Source: Oscillospiraceae bacterium
GTDB taxonomy: Bacteria; Bacillota; Clostridia; Oscillospirales; Ruminococcaceae
Assembly (NCBI GenBank): GCA_009783205.1
Contig: WRHO01000001.1
Span: 124,001-188,000 of the forward strand
Direction: 5' to 3'
DNA: 64,000 nt
Positions 35,434 to 43,916 of the stretch are shown here, piece by piece. A program made the position numbers and the translations under genes. The notes under the pieces are model-generated. The model ran no database searches. It was not told the origin of the DNA and saw only the letters and a list, made by a program, of their open reading frames with translations. Position 1 is the stretch's first letter. Every line of letters begins with the position of its first letter.

Positions 35434-36073
35434 TAAAATTCACGTTTTGACCCACCCTCTGATTCAACATAAAATATCACTCATGCGGGATAAAAACGCC
35501 GGCGCGAAGGAGTTCAGAGAGCTTACGTCCGAAGTTGCGTTATTGATGACTTATGAAGCAACGCGGGATTTGCCTTTGAAAAAGGTTCAAATAGAAACAC
35601 CGGTTGCCCTTGCCGAAACCAACGTAATAACGGGGAGAAAGGTCGCGCTTATACCAATATTGAGGGCGGGTCTCGGAATGGTTGACGGAGCGGTAAGCCT
35701 TATCCCCGCCGCAAAAATCGGACATATTGGTATTTGCCGAAGCTCGGACAGGGATAATCACATTAACGCAAATGTCGACGAATATTACTGTAAATTGCCT
35801 TTTGACATAAAAGAACGCGATGTTATAGTCATGGATTTAATGCTCGCCTCGGGAAACTGTGCGAGTGCGGCTATTTCTAAGGTAAAGGAAACGGGCGCAA
35901 TGTCGATTAAATTTATATCGGTTATCTCCTGTCCCGAGGGGATAAATAATCTTCGGGATAATCACCCCGACGTTGAAATTTACACCGGCGCGCTCGATAA
36001 AGGTTTAAACGACGATATGTATATAATCCCGGGCTTTGGCGACGGCGGCGACAGAATTTTTGGGACGAAGTAA
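35423..36073 (+). CDS. upp: Uracil phosphoribosyltransferase
   Basis: Salvages uracil to UMP using PRPP. 216 residues from the ATG at 35423 (ribosome site AAGGAG 10 nt before), overlapping the end of rpiB by 11 bp. VLTHPLIQHKISLMRD opens it; the PRPP loop reads VMDLMLASGNCAS where most relatives have DPMLATGGS; the uracil site IPGFGDGGDRIFGTK closes it. The variant PRPP loop is noted but is probably compatible with function. Confidence 0.95.
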   Translation: MNNDKIHVLTHPLIQHKISLMRDKNAGAKEFRELTSEVALLMTYEATRDLPLKKVQIETPVALAETNVITGRKVALIPILRAGLGMVDGAVSLIPAAKIGHIGICRSSDRDNHINANVDEYYCKLPFDIKERDVIVMDLMLASGNCASAAISKVKETGAMSIKFISVISCPEGINNLRDNHPDVEIYTGALDKGLNDDMYIIPGFGDGGDRIFGTK

Positions 36074-36134
36074 AAATAATTCTTTATGTGCAATATTAAC
36101 AAATTTTTTACATTTTTTTTGTGACAATCAAATA

Positions 36135-36163
36135 TTGATTTACTCTGACAAAAATGTTATAAT
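36135..36163 (+). promoter_or_regulatory. Promoter of the solute-binding protein gene
   Basis: TTGATT (36135-36140), 17 bp, TATAAT (36158-36163), about 40 bp before the ribosome site GAAGGAGG. Confidence 0.7.
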
Positions 36164-36206
36164 GTATATGTGTAAATTATTTTTAAGTTAGAAGGAGGAT
36201 ATATTC

Positions 36207-37640
36207 ATGAAAGCTAAAACAAAAAAAGCAATTATATTGCTTGCCATGTCTTTGATTATGCTTTGTCTGCTCGCAAACAATTGTCGGGAGGTTGACGGCA
36301 GTAATTTGATTCAAACGCATGAAGGTGTTAAAAAAAGGGCGCACGAGCTTAAAGAACACGAGGCTTTACCGGATATCGAAATTGAAAAAGAGTTGAGAAT
36401 ATTATCGTGGTACAGCTTGGACGAGGGTTCGCCCACGGCGGAGCTGTACAAAGCTAAGTATTGGCCCTCAATTGAAACCGAGGTTAATGAAAAAGGCGAC
36501 GAGGTTGAGGTCGACAGAAAAATTTTCGAAATACTTAATACATCGTATGAAAACCGTTATACGCGTCTAACCTCGTTAATTATGTCGGGGGATTCGCCCG
36601 ACCTCTTCTTGTTTGAAGAGCGCGGCTTCCCCTACGGGGTTTTCAAAGACCAGTTTTCGCCTATAGACGACCTTATTGATTTAAACGCGCCCGAGTGGGA
36701 GCCGACAAGGGACGTTATCGACCTTTTCCAATGGGGCGGAAAGAATTATACGGCAATAACCGAATTGAACAACTCGTCCGCACTTTTGTACTATAGGAAG
36801 AGCGTTATTCAAGAAGCCGGCTTAACCGACCCCGCAAAGCTTTGGGAGCAAAACGATTGGACGTGGGACACCTTCCGCAGTATGTGTCAACAGTTTTCAA
36901 AGCCCGACGAAAAATGGGGAATTATCGGATATTATATTGACGAAGCCGCCATTCTCTCTACCGGAACGGGAATAATTTCAATCGAAGACGGCTTACTTAA
37001 AAGCAATATGGACGATTCTCGTATTGAACGCGCAATGGATTTTCTTCACGAATTGGCAACTAAGGAATTTAGATTCCCCTATCACGAAAAAACAAATTAT
37101 CAAATTCAACCCACACAATTCAGAAGCGGCGAAGTTCTCTTTTGGAACGACGGCCCCTGGAGATATCAGGAGACACTCGTTAAAATAAGCGAAGCGGAAC
37201 AGTGGGATGACGACGAAATAGGAATAGTGCCGTTCCCCCGCGACCCCAAGGCGAGCGAATTTTTCCACCGCGGAAAACAGGACGCTTTAATGCTTGTCGC
37301 CGGCTCGGAAAACAAGGATGGGTTCAGAGCTTGGACACAATGCTCGATTATCGCTAATTTTGACCCCGAAATGAAGAAACAGGGGCGCGAAAAAGCGAAA
37401 GAAGACTATAAGTGGACAGACGCGCATCTCGACACATTAGAAAAAATAAGAGACTTATCGCCCGTATGGGACTTTAAAAACGGTATCGGCGCAGATATAA
37501 GCGACCCCGTATTAGATTCTCCCGTCGAAAATCTTTCAAAGCCTATCATTGTTTTAGGTGAATCGTATACAAAAATGCGAAGCGAATACAGAGGTGTAAT
37601 TGAGGCACGTCTCGCCGAAATGAACGCATCGGTAAGTTAA
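36207..37640 (+). CDS. Extracellular solute-binding protein (family 1), orphan
   Basis: 477 residues with a hydrophobic signal (residues ~8-24) ending LLANNCR; Cys26 could be lipidated, though Asn at -1 is unusual for a lipobox. The body has features of carbohydrate ABC-importer binding proteins: LTSLIMSGDSPDLFLFEERG, LWEQNDWTWDTFRSMCQQF, GEVLFWNDGPWRYQE, IGIVPFPRDP. No permease or ATPase gene is nearby, and it has its own promoter and terminator, so it is a stand-alone unit that would share a permease coded elsewhere. Ligand not predictable. Confidence 0.85.
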   Translation: MKAKTKKAIILLAMSLIMLCLLANNCREVDGSNLIQTHEGVKKRAHELKEHEALPDIEIEKELRILSWYSLDEGSPTAELYKAKYWPSIETEVNEKGDEVEVDRKIFEILNTSYENRYTRLTSLIMSGDSPDLFLFEERGFPYGVFKDQFSPIDDLIDLNAPEWEPTRDVIDLFQWGGKNYTAITELNNSSALLYYRKSVIQEAGLTDPAKLWEQNDWTWDTFRSMCQQFSKPDEKWGIIGYYIDEAAILSTGTGIISIEDGLLKSNMDDSRIERAMDFLHELATKEFRFPYHEKTNYQIQPTQFRSGEVLFWNDGPWRYQETLVKISEAEQWDDDEIGIVPFPRDPKASEFFHRGKQDALMLVAGSENKDGFRAWTQCSIIANFDPEMKKQGREKAKEDYKWTDAHLDTLEKIRDLSPVWDFKNGIGADISDPVLDSPVENLSKPIIVLGESYTKMRSEYRGVIEARLAEMNASVS

Positions 37641-37659
37641 GTTTAGAGTTAGTTAGTTA

Positions 37660-37691
37660 AAAAAGCGGGAGCGTCGGGCTCCCGCTTTTTT
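37660..37691. terminator. Bidirectional terminator
   Basis: Perfect 13-bp stem AAAAAGCGGGAGC / GCTCCCGCTTTTT with loop GTCGG. With A-run and T-run on either side it serves both the solute-binding gene (+) and the convergent aldolase gene (-), whose stop is 2 bp away. Confidence 0.92.
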
Positions 37692-37692
37692 A

Positions 37693-38367
37693 TCAACTAT
37701 ATTTCTTATATCCCGGGTGTCTTCCGGTTATACCGTATCGCGCTCTTAAGCTACAAAGCTCTTCTATATCGGGGCGGGCAATCTCTTTTGCGCCGCCGAG
37801 AATGTTCGCGTTTATAACAATCTTTGCCGAGTGTTCAAGCGTTTCCATACGATGAAAAGCCGTTTTTAAGTCACAGCCTACCGTCAACGCCCCATGATTT
37901 TGTAGGAGCAGGGCGTCGTGAATTTGCAAAAGCCCCGCTATTGAATCGCCGACCTCATCTGTTGAGGGGGTTGCATATTTTGCAACGGGAGCCGAGCCGA
38001 TTGTTAAAACCGTTTCCATAATCGAATAATCGTCGAGAGGCTTTCCCGCCACGGCAAACGCCGTTGCACAGGGCGGATGGGCGTGTATCACCGCGTTCAC
38101 GTCGTCGCGTTCGGCATAACAACGCAAGTGCATTTTAAACTCCGACGACGGCTTGTGTTCAGAATCGCTGCAGGTATTTCCCGAGGCGTCGATTTTGATA
38201 ACATTTTCGGGGGTGACGTCGGACTTGCTTATTCCGGAGGGGGTAACTAAAAAGCTATTATTGTTTAGCTTAACCGAAAGGTTTCCGTCATTTGCGGCGA
38301 CCCAACCGAGCCACCACATTTTGCCGCAAGCTACGGCTATTTGCTTACGTATTTCGTTTTCACTCAT
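37693..38367 (-). CDS. Class II aldolase/adducin family protein
   Basis: 224 residues, in the L-fuculose-1-phosphate / ribulose-phosphate aldolase family of zinc enzymes. The metal-binding histidines are visible in VIHAHPPCATAFAVAG and LLQNHGALTVGCD; the N-terminal part GWVAANDGNLSVKL and VTPSGISKSDVTPE form the phosphate-binding region; SSEFKMHLRCYAERDDVNAV follows. The exact sugar phosphate is unknown; the adjacent HD and membrane protein genes give no hint. It overlaps the HD gene by 8 bp. Confidence 0.88.
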   Translation of the reverse strand: MSENEIRKQIAVACGKMWWLGWVAANDGNLSVKLNNNSFLVTPSGISKSDVTPENVIKIDASGNTCSDSEHKPSSEFKMHLRCYAERDDVNAVIHAHPPCATAFAVAGKPLDDYSIMETVLTIGSAPVAKYATPSTDEVGDSIAGLLQIHDALLLQNHGALTVGCDLKTAFHRMETLEHSAKIVINANILGGAKEIARPDIEELCSLRARYGITGRHPGYKKYS

Positions 38368-38818
38368 AGTTGTATTTGAATATTTTGAAGGTTTCGAGTA
38401 AGGAACAGTATTTGTCTATAAAGCATACGAGCCACGCTTCTTTACAGGTGGGGATATTGATGAGCGTCATAGGCCACATATGCTTTCTTATTATATTGCG
38501 TTCTTTTTTGTTTAGCGAAAATTGACTGTCTGCGTTTTTTAAAGCAATTTTAGGGTGTTTAAACCCGTGAAGCTTATCCCAGTCATCGTGCCAGTCGTAA
38601 AGAAAAAAATCGTGTAAAAGCGCGCCGCGAATGAGACTTCGAAAGTCCACCTTAATACGCATTTTCCGCGCAAAACGACAGCTATATTCCGCAACGGCGA
38701 CGCTGTGCGAATATACCGATACATCGCCGTGTTGTACATATTCCTTTGCTTTTAACATTTCGGGGGCGTCGAGAATCTCCGTTATGTCGTCTTTATACGA
38801 CATTATATGCTTCATCAT
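38360..38818 (-). CDS. HD-domain phosphohydrolase family protein
   Basis: 152 residues. A single HD domain with YSHSVAVAEYSCRFARKM and LLHDFFLYDWHD (the HD pair) then KHPKIALKNADSQF and IRKHMWP. The family is uridine 5'-nucleotidase-like/small HD hydrolase of unknown substrate in Firmicutes. The ATG overlaps the upstream membrane gene's stop as ATGA. Likely part of one operon of four genes. Confidence 0.85.
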   Translation of the reverse strand: MMKHIMSYKDDITEILDAPEMLKAKEYVQHGDVSVYSHSVAVAEYSCRFARKMRIKVDFRSLIRGALLHDFFLYDWHDDWDKLHGFKHPKIALKNADSQFSLNKKERNIIRKHMWPMTLINIPTCKEAWLVCFIDKYCSLLETFKIFKYNYE

Positions 38819-39600
38819 TCTAACTCCAATTCTTTTTCTTGTTTTGCTGTTTCGACATCTGTACCGTTGTTCTCGGGTTCACCGTTAGGGCGAAGTCTGC
38901 GAATTGTTTCGATATTCTTTTTAATGTTTTCGTTTATATTTTTGAACACGGCGTCGCGAAACTCGCGAATTTGTCGCCGTTTACCCGTTTTAAGAAGATT
39001 TTTCATTAAAAATTCGCGAAGCTGTTCATACGAAAGTTTTTTGAGGGTTTCTTGTATATTGACGTGTCGTTTAATCTGTACAATTGCATCAAACCCTATG
39101 ATTAAGGTCATAACCGCGCTTAATGCCGCGAGCAGATACATATTTAACGAAAGGGTAAATGTCGAAACAACATCATATAAAAAAAACGTCATAAATACAG
39201 AACACACACCCCAAAAAAGCGAGGAAACGAGCGAAATCCTATTTTTATATGAAAACTTATTTGTAATTTTAAGCGCACTGTAATCCCAAAGTTGTTTCTT
39301 AAATGCCCGTTCGAGAAAGCTCCCCGCCGCATATTCGAGGGTCGTGGCGGATAACGCACCTACTACAAAAACTAAAATTATATTAATATACGGGTTAGGG
39401 TAAAAAGCTTTTAACGGAATCCCTATTAAAGAGAAAAGTATGCCGCCTATTCCGTAAATAGGAATATACGGGCCGGTTAAAAAACCCCGATTTATAAATC
39501 GCTTATGGCTTACCGATTCAATCGCGCTTTCTAAAACCCAACCCATTACGTTATATAAATAAAATAAAAATATCCAATATAAAAAAGTCTCTAAAAACAT
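38815..39600 (-). CDS. Putative ABC-transporter type IV membrane protein (PF06541-like)
   Basis: 261 residues with about five hydrophobic segments in the first 170 residues: YWIFLFYLYNVMGWVLESA, FLTGPYIPIYGIGGILFSLIG, INIILVFVVGALSATTLEY, FWGVCSVFMTFFLYDVV, MYLLAALSAVMTLIIGF. The first segments match the family called putative ABC-transporter type IV (GWVLES...INRGFLTGPYIPIYG is diagnostic). A charged cytosolic tail (~170-261) follows. There is no adjacent ATPase. Role unknown. Confidence 0.8.
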   Translation of the reverse strand: MFLETFLYWIFLFYLYNVMGWVLESAIESVSHKRFINRGFLTGPYIPIYGIGGILFSLIGIPLKAFYPNPYINIILVFVVGALSATTLEYAAGSFLERAFKKQLWDYSALKITNKFSYKNRISLVSSLFWGVCSVFMTFFLYDVVSTFTLSLNMYLLAALSAVMTLIIGFDAIVQIKRHVNIQETLKKLSYEQLREFLMKNLLKTGKRRQIREFRDAVFKNINENIKKNIETIRRLRPNGEPENNGTDVETAKQEKELELE

Positions 39601-39608
39601 CTGTTCGC

Positions 39609-40394
39609 TTATTTTACCTTTTTATTATTTATTTTCGCGTTTATATATGACGGGTCAACATTGACCCATTTACCGCCGCGAATCTCGGCAAGACCTCTTT
39701 CAAATTCGGCGTCGAGGTTGAGCATAATCTGCGCCTTTATAAGGTCGCCGTCGTCGCCGCTCTCAATGAGCCTTTCATATTCCTCTTTGTCAAACTCGTA
39801 GAAAATATCGAGAGAGTTCACATCTTTGTCGGCAACAACACGAAAAGCGACCGCGCGAAATTCGGCGCGAGATTGTTCAATAACCGTGAAAACTATAATT
39901 TCACATTCTGTTTTTTTATTGTTGACAAAGGTGTCGGTAAATATTACTTTTTCGGGCGCGCTCTTCATAACCCTTTCATAAACGGCATTAACCGCATCTG
40001 TCATCAACGAGTGTTCAGACGAAATATCCGTTCCGTAAAAATAATTCTTCACGATGAACCCGCCTAAGACCGCACCGATTGCGAGCATAATCGGAAGGAG
40101 TATTAATATTACCTTTAAGTTTGCGCGCGGCGAATGATACCTCGAGAATCCGAAATTGCTGTGGTCTCCGATTTGTGCGTCGCTCCCGCCCGCATTGTCG
40201 CCCGCCGCCTCGGAAAAGTCAATGTGCGACGGAACCTTCATGCCTTCATCTGTGACAGATTGAAAAGGCGATTCGCCGGGGGTTGAAGCGTCGCCGAGCG
40301 GAGACGTTTTAAGTTCGGGGTCGGGCGGCGGTAAAACCGGCTCGTCTTCCGTTCCGAACAACTTATTGATTTCATCATTGTTATTTACAGCCAT
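39609..40394 (-). CDS. Single-pass membrane protein, unknown function
   Basis: About 261 residues from the ATG at 40394 (ribosome site AGAGGTG 7 nt upstream; an earlier in-frame ATG at 40403 is inside that site). The first ~95 residues are acidic and Pro/Ser rich, then comes a membrane helix (ILILLPIMLAIGAVLGGFIV) and an outer domain of ~130 residues rich in alpha/beta character (KVIFTDTFVNNKKTECEIIV; FYEFDKEEYERLIE). No family recognised. First gene of the minus-strand operon, under a strong promoter. Confidence 0.7.
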   Translation of the reverse strand: MAVNNNDEINKLFGTEDEPVLPPPDPELKTSPLGDASTPGESPFQSVTDEGMKVPSHIDFSEAAGDNAGGSDAQIGDHSNFGFSRYHSPRANLKVILILLPIMLAIGAVLGGFIVKNYFYGTDISSEHSLMTDAVNAVYERVMKSAPEKVIFTDTFVNNKKTECEIIVFTVIEQSRAEFRAVAFRVVADKDVNSLDIFYEFDKEEYERLIESGDDGDLIKAQIMLNLDAEFERGLAEIRGGKWVNVDPSYINAKINNKKVK

Positions 40395-40434
40395 TTTCCA
40401 CACCTCTTTTGAAAGTAATACGTAGAATTAATCC

Positions 40435-40463
40435 ATTATATCACATTTTTTTTATTTTGTCAA
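40435..40463 (-). promoter_or_regulatory. Promoter of the minus-strand membrane-protein/HD/aldolase operon
   Basis: On the minus strand TTGACA (40463-40458), 17 bp, TATAAT (40440-40435), with TG one base before the -10. Consensus at both boxes. Confidence 0.8.
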
Positions 40464-40538
40464 ATATTGTTTTACTTGTTTTTCTTTTTCCGAAATAACA
40501 AGAAATGTTCCCGTTATTTTTTTAAACTTGTCAGCATA

Positions 40539-40630
40539 AGATTAACAAGAGTGAAGAAAAACCCGTAGAACGGATTTATTCCGTTCGGAGGTTTTTCGTA
40601 ACTTGCCGAAGAAGATTAACAAGAGTGAAG
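40539..40630 (+). repeat. 18-bp direct repeat flanking a hairpin, upstream of spoIIIAA
   Basis: AGATTAACAAGAGTGAAG occurs exactly at 40539-40556 and 40613-40630, and AACTTG precedes each by 7-8 bases. Between them lies a stem GAAAAACC...GGTTTTTC with an inner AACGGA-tttat-TCCGTT stem. The second repeat ends 22 bp before the spoIIIAA ATG. Confidence 0.8.
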
Positions 40631-40652
40631 TTTCTCAAAGGAAATAAAAAAC

Positions 40653-41645
40653 ATGATTACAATAAAGAAAACACCATTTGAAGAGGCGATAGAATATCTC
40701 GGTTGTCTCAAGCCGCAATTAGCGGAGTTAGCGCGAAGTACAACCGATAATGTAAGCGAGATACGCCTGAGAGCGGGACAAGCCGTAACGCTCGAATGTA
40801 ACGATAAGCGCGTTAAAATAAACCATACGGTAACGGCGGAGCATATTAAAGAGTGTTTGAAGGAATTTTGCGGACACTCTGTACACAGCTTTGAAAAACA
40901 ATTTAAGGAAGGGTGGTTAACTCTTCCGGGCGGGCATCGCGCCGGGTTTACCGGCACGGCGGTATTGCGGGACGGAAAAGTAGACAATATCCGCGATGTT
41001 TCATCTGTTAATTTGCGAATTGCGCGACAACGCGTCGGGTGCGCCGAGGATTTATATTCGCGACTTTGTAACAGCGAGGAGAAAGGAGAATTTGACGGGC
41101 TTCTCATTATAGGAAAACCGTTAAGCGCGAAAACAACCGTATTACGCGATTTATGCCGCCTTATTTCGGGTAGATATAAAATTGCGTTAATTGATGAACG
41201 CTCCGAGGTTGCGGCGTGCGCCTTCGGAACACCTACACTTGATATCGGCGAAAATACCGACGTTTTGAACAACTTCCCTAAAGGAGAAGGAATAATGACC
41301 GCTTTACGGAGTCTTTCTCCCGAATATATAGTCTGTGACGAAATAGGGTGGGAGGTCGGCGAATTGTCGGCTATGGTAAATTGCGGTGTGAAGATGGTTT
41401 TAACGGCGCACAGCGGGGGGCTTCGCGAGGCATATTCATCAGAACGAATCAGGGCGTTACTATCAACGGGTGGGATTTCCCATATAGCCTTATTGGGCTC
41501 GGGAAAAAATATAGGGAAGGTTGAATTCTATGGAACTAATAAACAACACGAAAATAATAACGGCGGCGATTTCGCTCATAATGGGGACGGGGCTGGGTCT
41601 TTATTTTTCATGCCGATTAAAGAAGCGGGAGGAGTCGCTCCGTGA
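40653..41645 (+). CDS. spoIIIAA: Stage III sporulation protein AA (ATPase)
   Basis: An ATPase of the mother-cell/forespore feeding-tube complex (SpoIIIA-SpoIIQ), related to type II/IV secretion ATPases. 330 residues. VSEIRLRAGQAVTLEC and LPGGHRAGFTGTAV, RDVSSVNLRIARQ are typical. Walker A is GKPLSAKTT (~154-162) where the second Gly of GxxxxGK is Ala159. SPEYIVCDEIGWE is the Walker B region. After GKVEFYGT the frame continues about 38 residues beyond the usual end, overlapping spoIIIAB by 116 bp. A mother-cell SigE promoter is expected upstream; a candidate -10 CATAAGAT (40535-40542) is weakly supported. Confidence 0.93.
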   Translation: MITIKKTPFEEAIEYLGCLKPQLAELARSTTDNVSEIRLRAGQAVTLECNDKRVKINHTVTAEHIKECLKEFCGHSVHSFEKQFKEGWLTLPGGHRAGFTGTAVLRDGKVDNIRDVSSVNLRIARQRVGCAEDLYSRLCNSEEKGEFDGLLIIGKPLSAKTTVLRDLCRLISGRYKIALIDERSEVAACAFGTPTLDIGENTDVLNNFPKGEGIMTALRSLSPEYIVCDEIGWEVGELSAMVNCGVKMVLTAHSGGLREAYSSERIRALLSTGGISHIALLGSGKNIGKVEFYGTNKQHENNNGGDFAHNGDGAGSLFFMPIKEAGGVAP

Positions 41646-42021
41646 GCTTACACAGGTGTTCAGAGAAATGGCTCTTTTAATAAGATACCGCGCCTTGCCC
41701 GTTTCGGAGCTTTTTAACGAGCTTTCGCGTTATGAATTTATACGCCGCGTATCCGAATGGGGAAACGCGGGGCGCGAAAACTGGGTATCCGTTACAAACG
41801 AATTGACAGAACTCGAGGACACCGAACGCGGCATTGTAAAATCGGTAGGTATGTCGTTAGGAACGAGCGATATAAACGGACAGCTTTCTATGCTCGAGGT
41901 CAATTCACAGCTTCTCGCGAAACAGGTGGAAATAGCCCATGAGCAATACATCAAAAAAGGCAAGCTATATCGTTCGGCGGGGATTTTAGCGGGATTATTT
42001 GTAGCGATTTTGGTTATATAG
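41530..42021 (+). CDS. spoIIIAB: Stage III sporulation protein AB
   Basis: A membrane protein of the SpoIIIA complex with GspF-like relationship. 163 residues from the ATG at 41530 (GGGAAGG 9 nt upstream). It has a helix at the start (IITAAISLIMGTGLGLYFS), LKKREESLRELTQVFREM (typical), and a closing helix (YRSAGILAGLFVAILVI). The gene begins inside the reading frame of spoIIIAA. Its stop codon lies inside the left end of a repeat element. Confidence 0.92.
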   Translation: MELINNTKIITAAISLIMGTGLGLYFSCRLKKREESLRELTQVFREMALLIRYRALPVSELFNELSRYEFIRRVSEWGNAGRENWVSVTNELTELEDTERGIVKSVGMSLGTSDINGQLSMLEVNSQLLAKQVEIAHEQYIKKGKLYRSAGILAGLFVAILVI

Positions 42022-42178
42022 AAGTTCCGCTTGGCATTTGCGTTTTATTCGCAGACAAATTTTGTGTCAGACAAAGCGTTTTTTGTGCGAATATACGCTT
42101 ATATTTAAGCAAAAATCAACGAAGCATAACGCAAAATTTACAAGATGAAAGTGTAAATGTTAAGCGGAACTGCTATAT
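42016..42178. repeat. Copy B of the ~160-bp element, inside the spoIIIA operon
   Basis: The terminal inverted repeat ATATAG(A/C)AGTTCCGCTT (16/17) lies at 42016-42032 and 42162-42178. The interior, read on the minus strand, aligns with the elements at 9239 and 49314, including AATATA-agcg-TATATT. The left end includes the spoIIIAB stop; the right end stops just before the spoIIIAC ribosome site. Confidence 0.8.
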
Positions 42179-42189
42179 GAGGTAAGATT

Positions 42190-42384
42190 ATGGAGCTTGA
42201 TTTAATTTTTCAAATAGCGGGGGTGGGAATAATCGTCGCCGTGCTTTCCCAATTATTGAAGCAATCGGGGCGCGAGGAACAATCCCTCATGGTAAGTATT
42301 GCGGGCTTGGTCGTTGTGCTTTTCATGGTCATAAGAGAAATAGGGGTCTTATTCGATACAATAAAGAATGTGTTCGGATTCTGA
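42190..42384 (+). CDS. spoIIIAC: Stage III sporulation protein AC
   Basis: 64 residues, two membrane helices (LIFQIAGVGIIVAVLSQLL and VSIAGLVVVLFMVIREIG), the normal size and pattern of this small SpoIIIA subunit. Ribosome site GAGGTAAG. Separated from spoIIIAB by the 163-bp element; otherwise the operon genes are tight. Confidence 0.95.
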   Translation: MELDLIFQIAGVGIIVAVLSQLLKQSGREEQSLMVSIAGLVVVLFMVIREIGVLFDTIKNVFGF

Positions 42385-42416
42385 CGCGACAAACACGTTC
42401 TTGAGGAGGTGTAAAT

Positions 42417-42806
42417 ATGAACATATTCCCGTTAATCGGCGCGGGCTTAATTGCCGCAATGATTTCGCTTGTGCTAAAACAGTACAAGCCCGAATTCGGA
42501 ATGTACATTTCGTTAATTACCGGGATTATTATACTTATTGTAATAATGAAACAAGCGTCCCCCGTAATTGAAACGATTGAGGAATTGATTGCCGCGGTAA
42601 GCCTCGACGTTGTATACGGCGCGGCACTTCTCAAAGCGTTGGCAATATGCTATATAACACAGCTCGCGAGCGACACCTGTAAAGATTCCGGTGAAACGGC
42701 AATAGCGGCAAAAATAGAAATGGGCGGAAAGTTAGCAATTGTCCTCGTTTCTCTCCCGCTGTTTAAAGGTATTGCGGATACGGTAACTAATCTTATTAAT
42801 ATATAA
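42417..42806 (+). CDS. spoIIIAD: Stage III sporulation protein AD
   Basis: 129 residues with four hydrophobic segments; IAAMISLVLKQYKPEFGMYIS, LLKALAICYITQLASDTCKDSGE and IEMGGKLAIVLVSLPLF are the family core. Part of the membrane ring system of the SpoIIIA channel. Ribosome site GAGGAGGTG. Confidence 0.96.
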   Translation: MNIFPLIGAGLIAAMISLVLKQYKPEFGMYISLITGIIILIVIMKQASPVIETIEELIAAVSLDVVYGAALLKALAICYITQLASDTCKDSGETAIAAKIEMGGKLAIVLVSLPLFKGIADTVTNLINI

Positions 42807-42821
42807 CAGGAAGTTAAAAAA

Positions 42822-43916
42822 ATGAAAAAAATCATATTATTTATACTAATTGTAATATTATTTCCGCAAGCTTTCGTTGCTGCGGAGGAATTTGTTCAGG
42901 ACTTCGGACAAGATGAAATTCGCGAGGCGTTGCCGGAAACTGCACAAGAATATATGGAAAACATAAAGCCGCTCGAATTAACATTTAGCGCGGTTGTATC
43001 GGAGATATGGGAGCTTTTGAAAAAGGAAGTCACAAAGCCTTTAAAAATGCTTGTATCCTTAACGGGTGTGATAATACTGTGCGCCGCCGCCGAAACCCTC
43101 AGAGCTTCGGGCGAAAAGGCGGGTTCAAATTCTCACGCGTTTGAAATTGCGGGTGTTTTGGCGGGGGCGGGAATTATGAGCGCGTCAATTGCCGAGAGCG
43201 TAACGCGAACGAGCCAGACGCTTACCGCGGCGGCGGCGTTTATGCTGACATTTATTCCGATTTTGGCGGGGATTATGGCGGTTATGGGACAGGTCGTTTC
43301 GGCGGGATTATTCAACACGTCTGTATTGCTCGCCGCCCAATTATTCTCACAGGTTATGGTGACGGCGTTAATGCCGTTATCCGCGTCAATTTTAGGGGTG
43401 TCAATTGCGGGCGCGGTAAGTCCCGATTTGAAAACGGAGAACCTTGCAAAAACGGTCAAGACGGTCGTTATATGGGTGTTGGGTTTTTTGGCAACGGTGT
43501 TTACCGGACTTCTCACGGTACAAAGCCTCGTTTCGGGAAACACCGATACCGTAACAATGAAGGCGGTAAAGTTTACCGTTTCGGGGGGCGTTCCGATAAT
43601 AGGCGGCGCAGTCTCTGACGCATTAGGCGTCGTAAACGGAAGCGTCGCCGTTCTTAAAAGCAGTACGGGTGCGTTCGGTATAATTTCAATAGTCGCGGTT
43701 TGTCTTCCGTCGATTATATCCGTCGTGTGCTTTCGAATTGCGTTGAGCTTAGCGGGGGCGGTAAGCGATATGTTCGGTTCGGCGAGATTAAGCTCGCTTT
43801 TAAAAAGCGGAGAAAGCGTTCTTTCTGTTATTTTGGCTATGTCGGTTTGTTTTATGTTGATTATGCTCGTATCTGTCGCGCTTATGATAAAAATAGGAAG
43901 CGGGGGGGGATTATGA
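42822..43916 (+). CDS. spoIIIAE: Stage III sporulation protein AE
   Basis: 364 residues: a signal-like N-terminal helix, an outer stretch (EEFVQDFGQDEIREALPETA) and about seven membrane helices with the conserved segments FMLTFIPILAGIMAVMGQ, GGVPIIGGAVSDALGVVNGS and LKSSTGAFGIISI. A polytopic subunit of the SpoIIIA complex. Its stop overlaps the spoIIIAF start as ATGA. Confidence 0.95.
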   Translation: MKKIILFILIVILFPQAFVAAEEFVQDFGQDEIREALPETAQEYMENIKPLELTFSAVVSEIWELLKKEVTKPLKMLVSLTGVIILCAAAETLRASGEKAGSNSHAFEIAGVLAGAGIMSASIAESVTRTSQTLTAAAAFMLTFIPILAGIMAVMGQVVSAGLFNTSVLLAAQLFSQVMVTALMPLSASILGVSIAGAVSPDLKTENLAKTVKTVVIWVLGFLATVFTGLLTVQSLVSGNTDTVTMKAVKFTVSGGVPIIGGAVSDALGVVNGSVAVLKSSTGAFGIISIVAVCLPSIISVVCFRIALSLAGAVSDMFGSARLSSLLKSGESVLSVILAMSVCFMLIMLVSVALMIKIGSGGGL

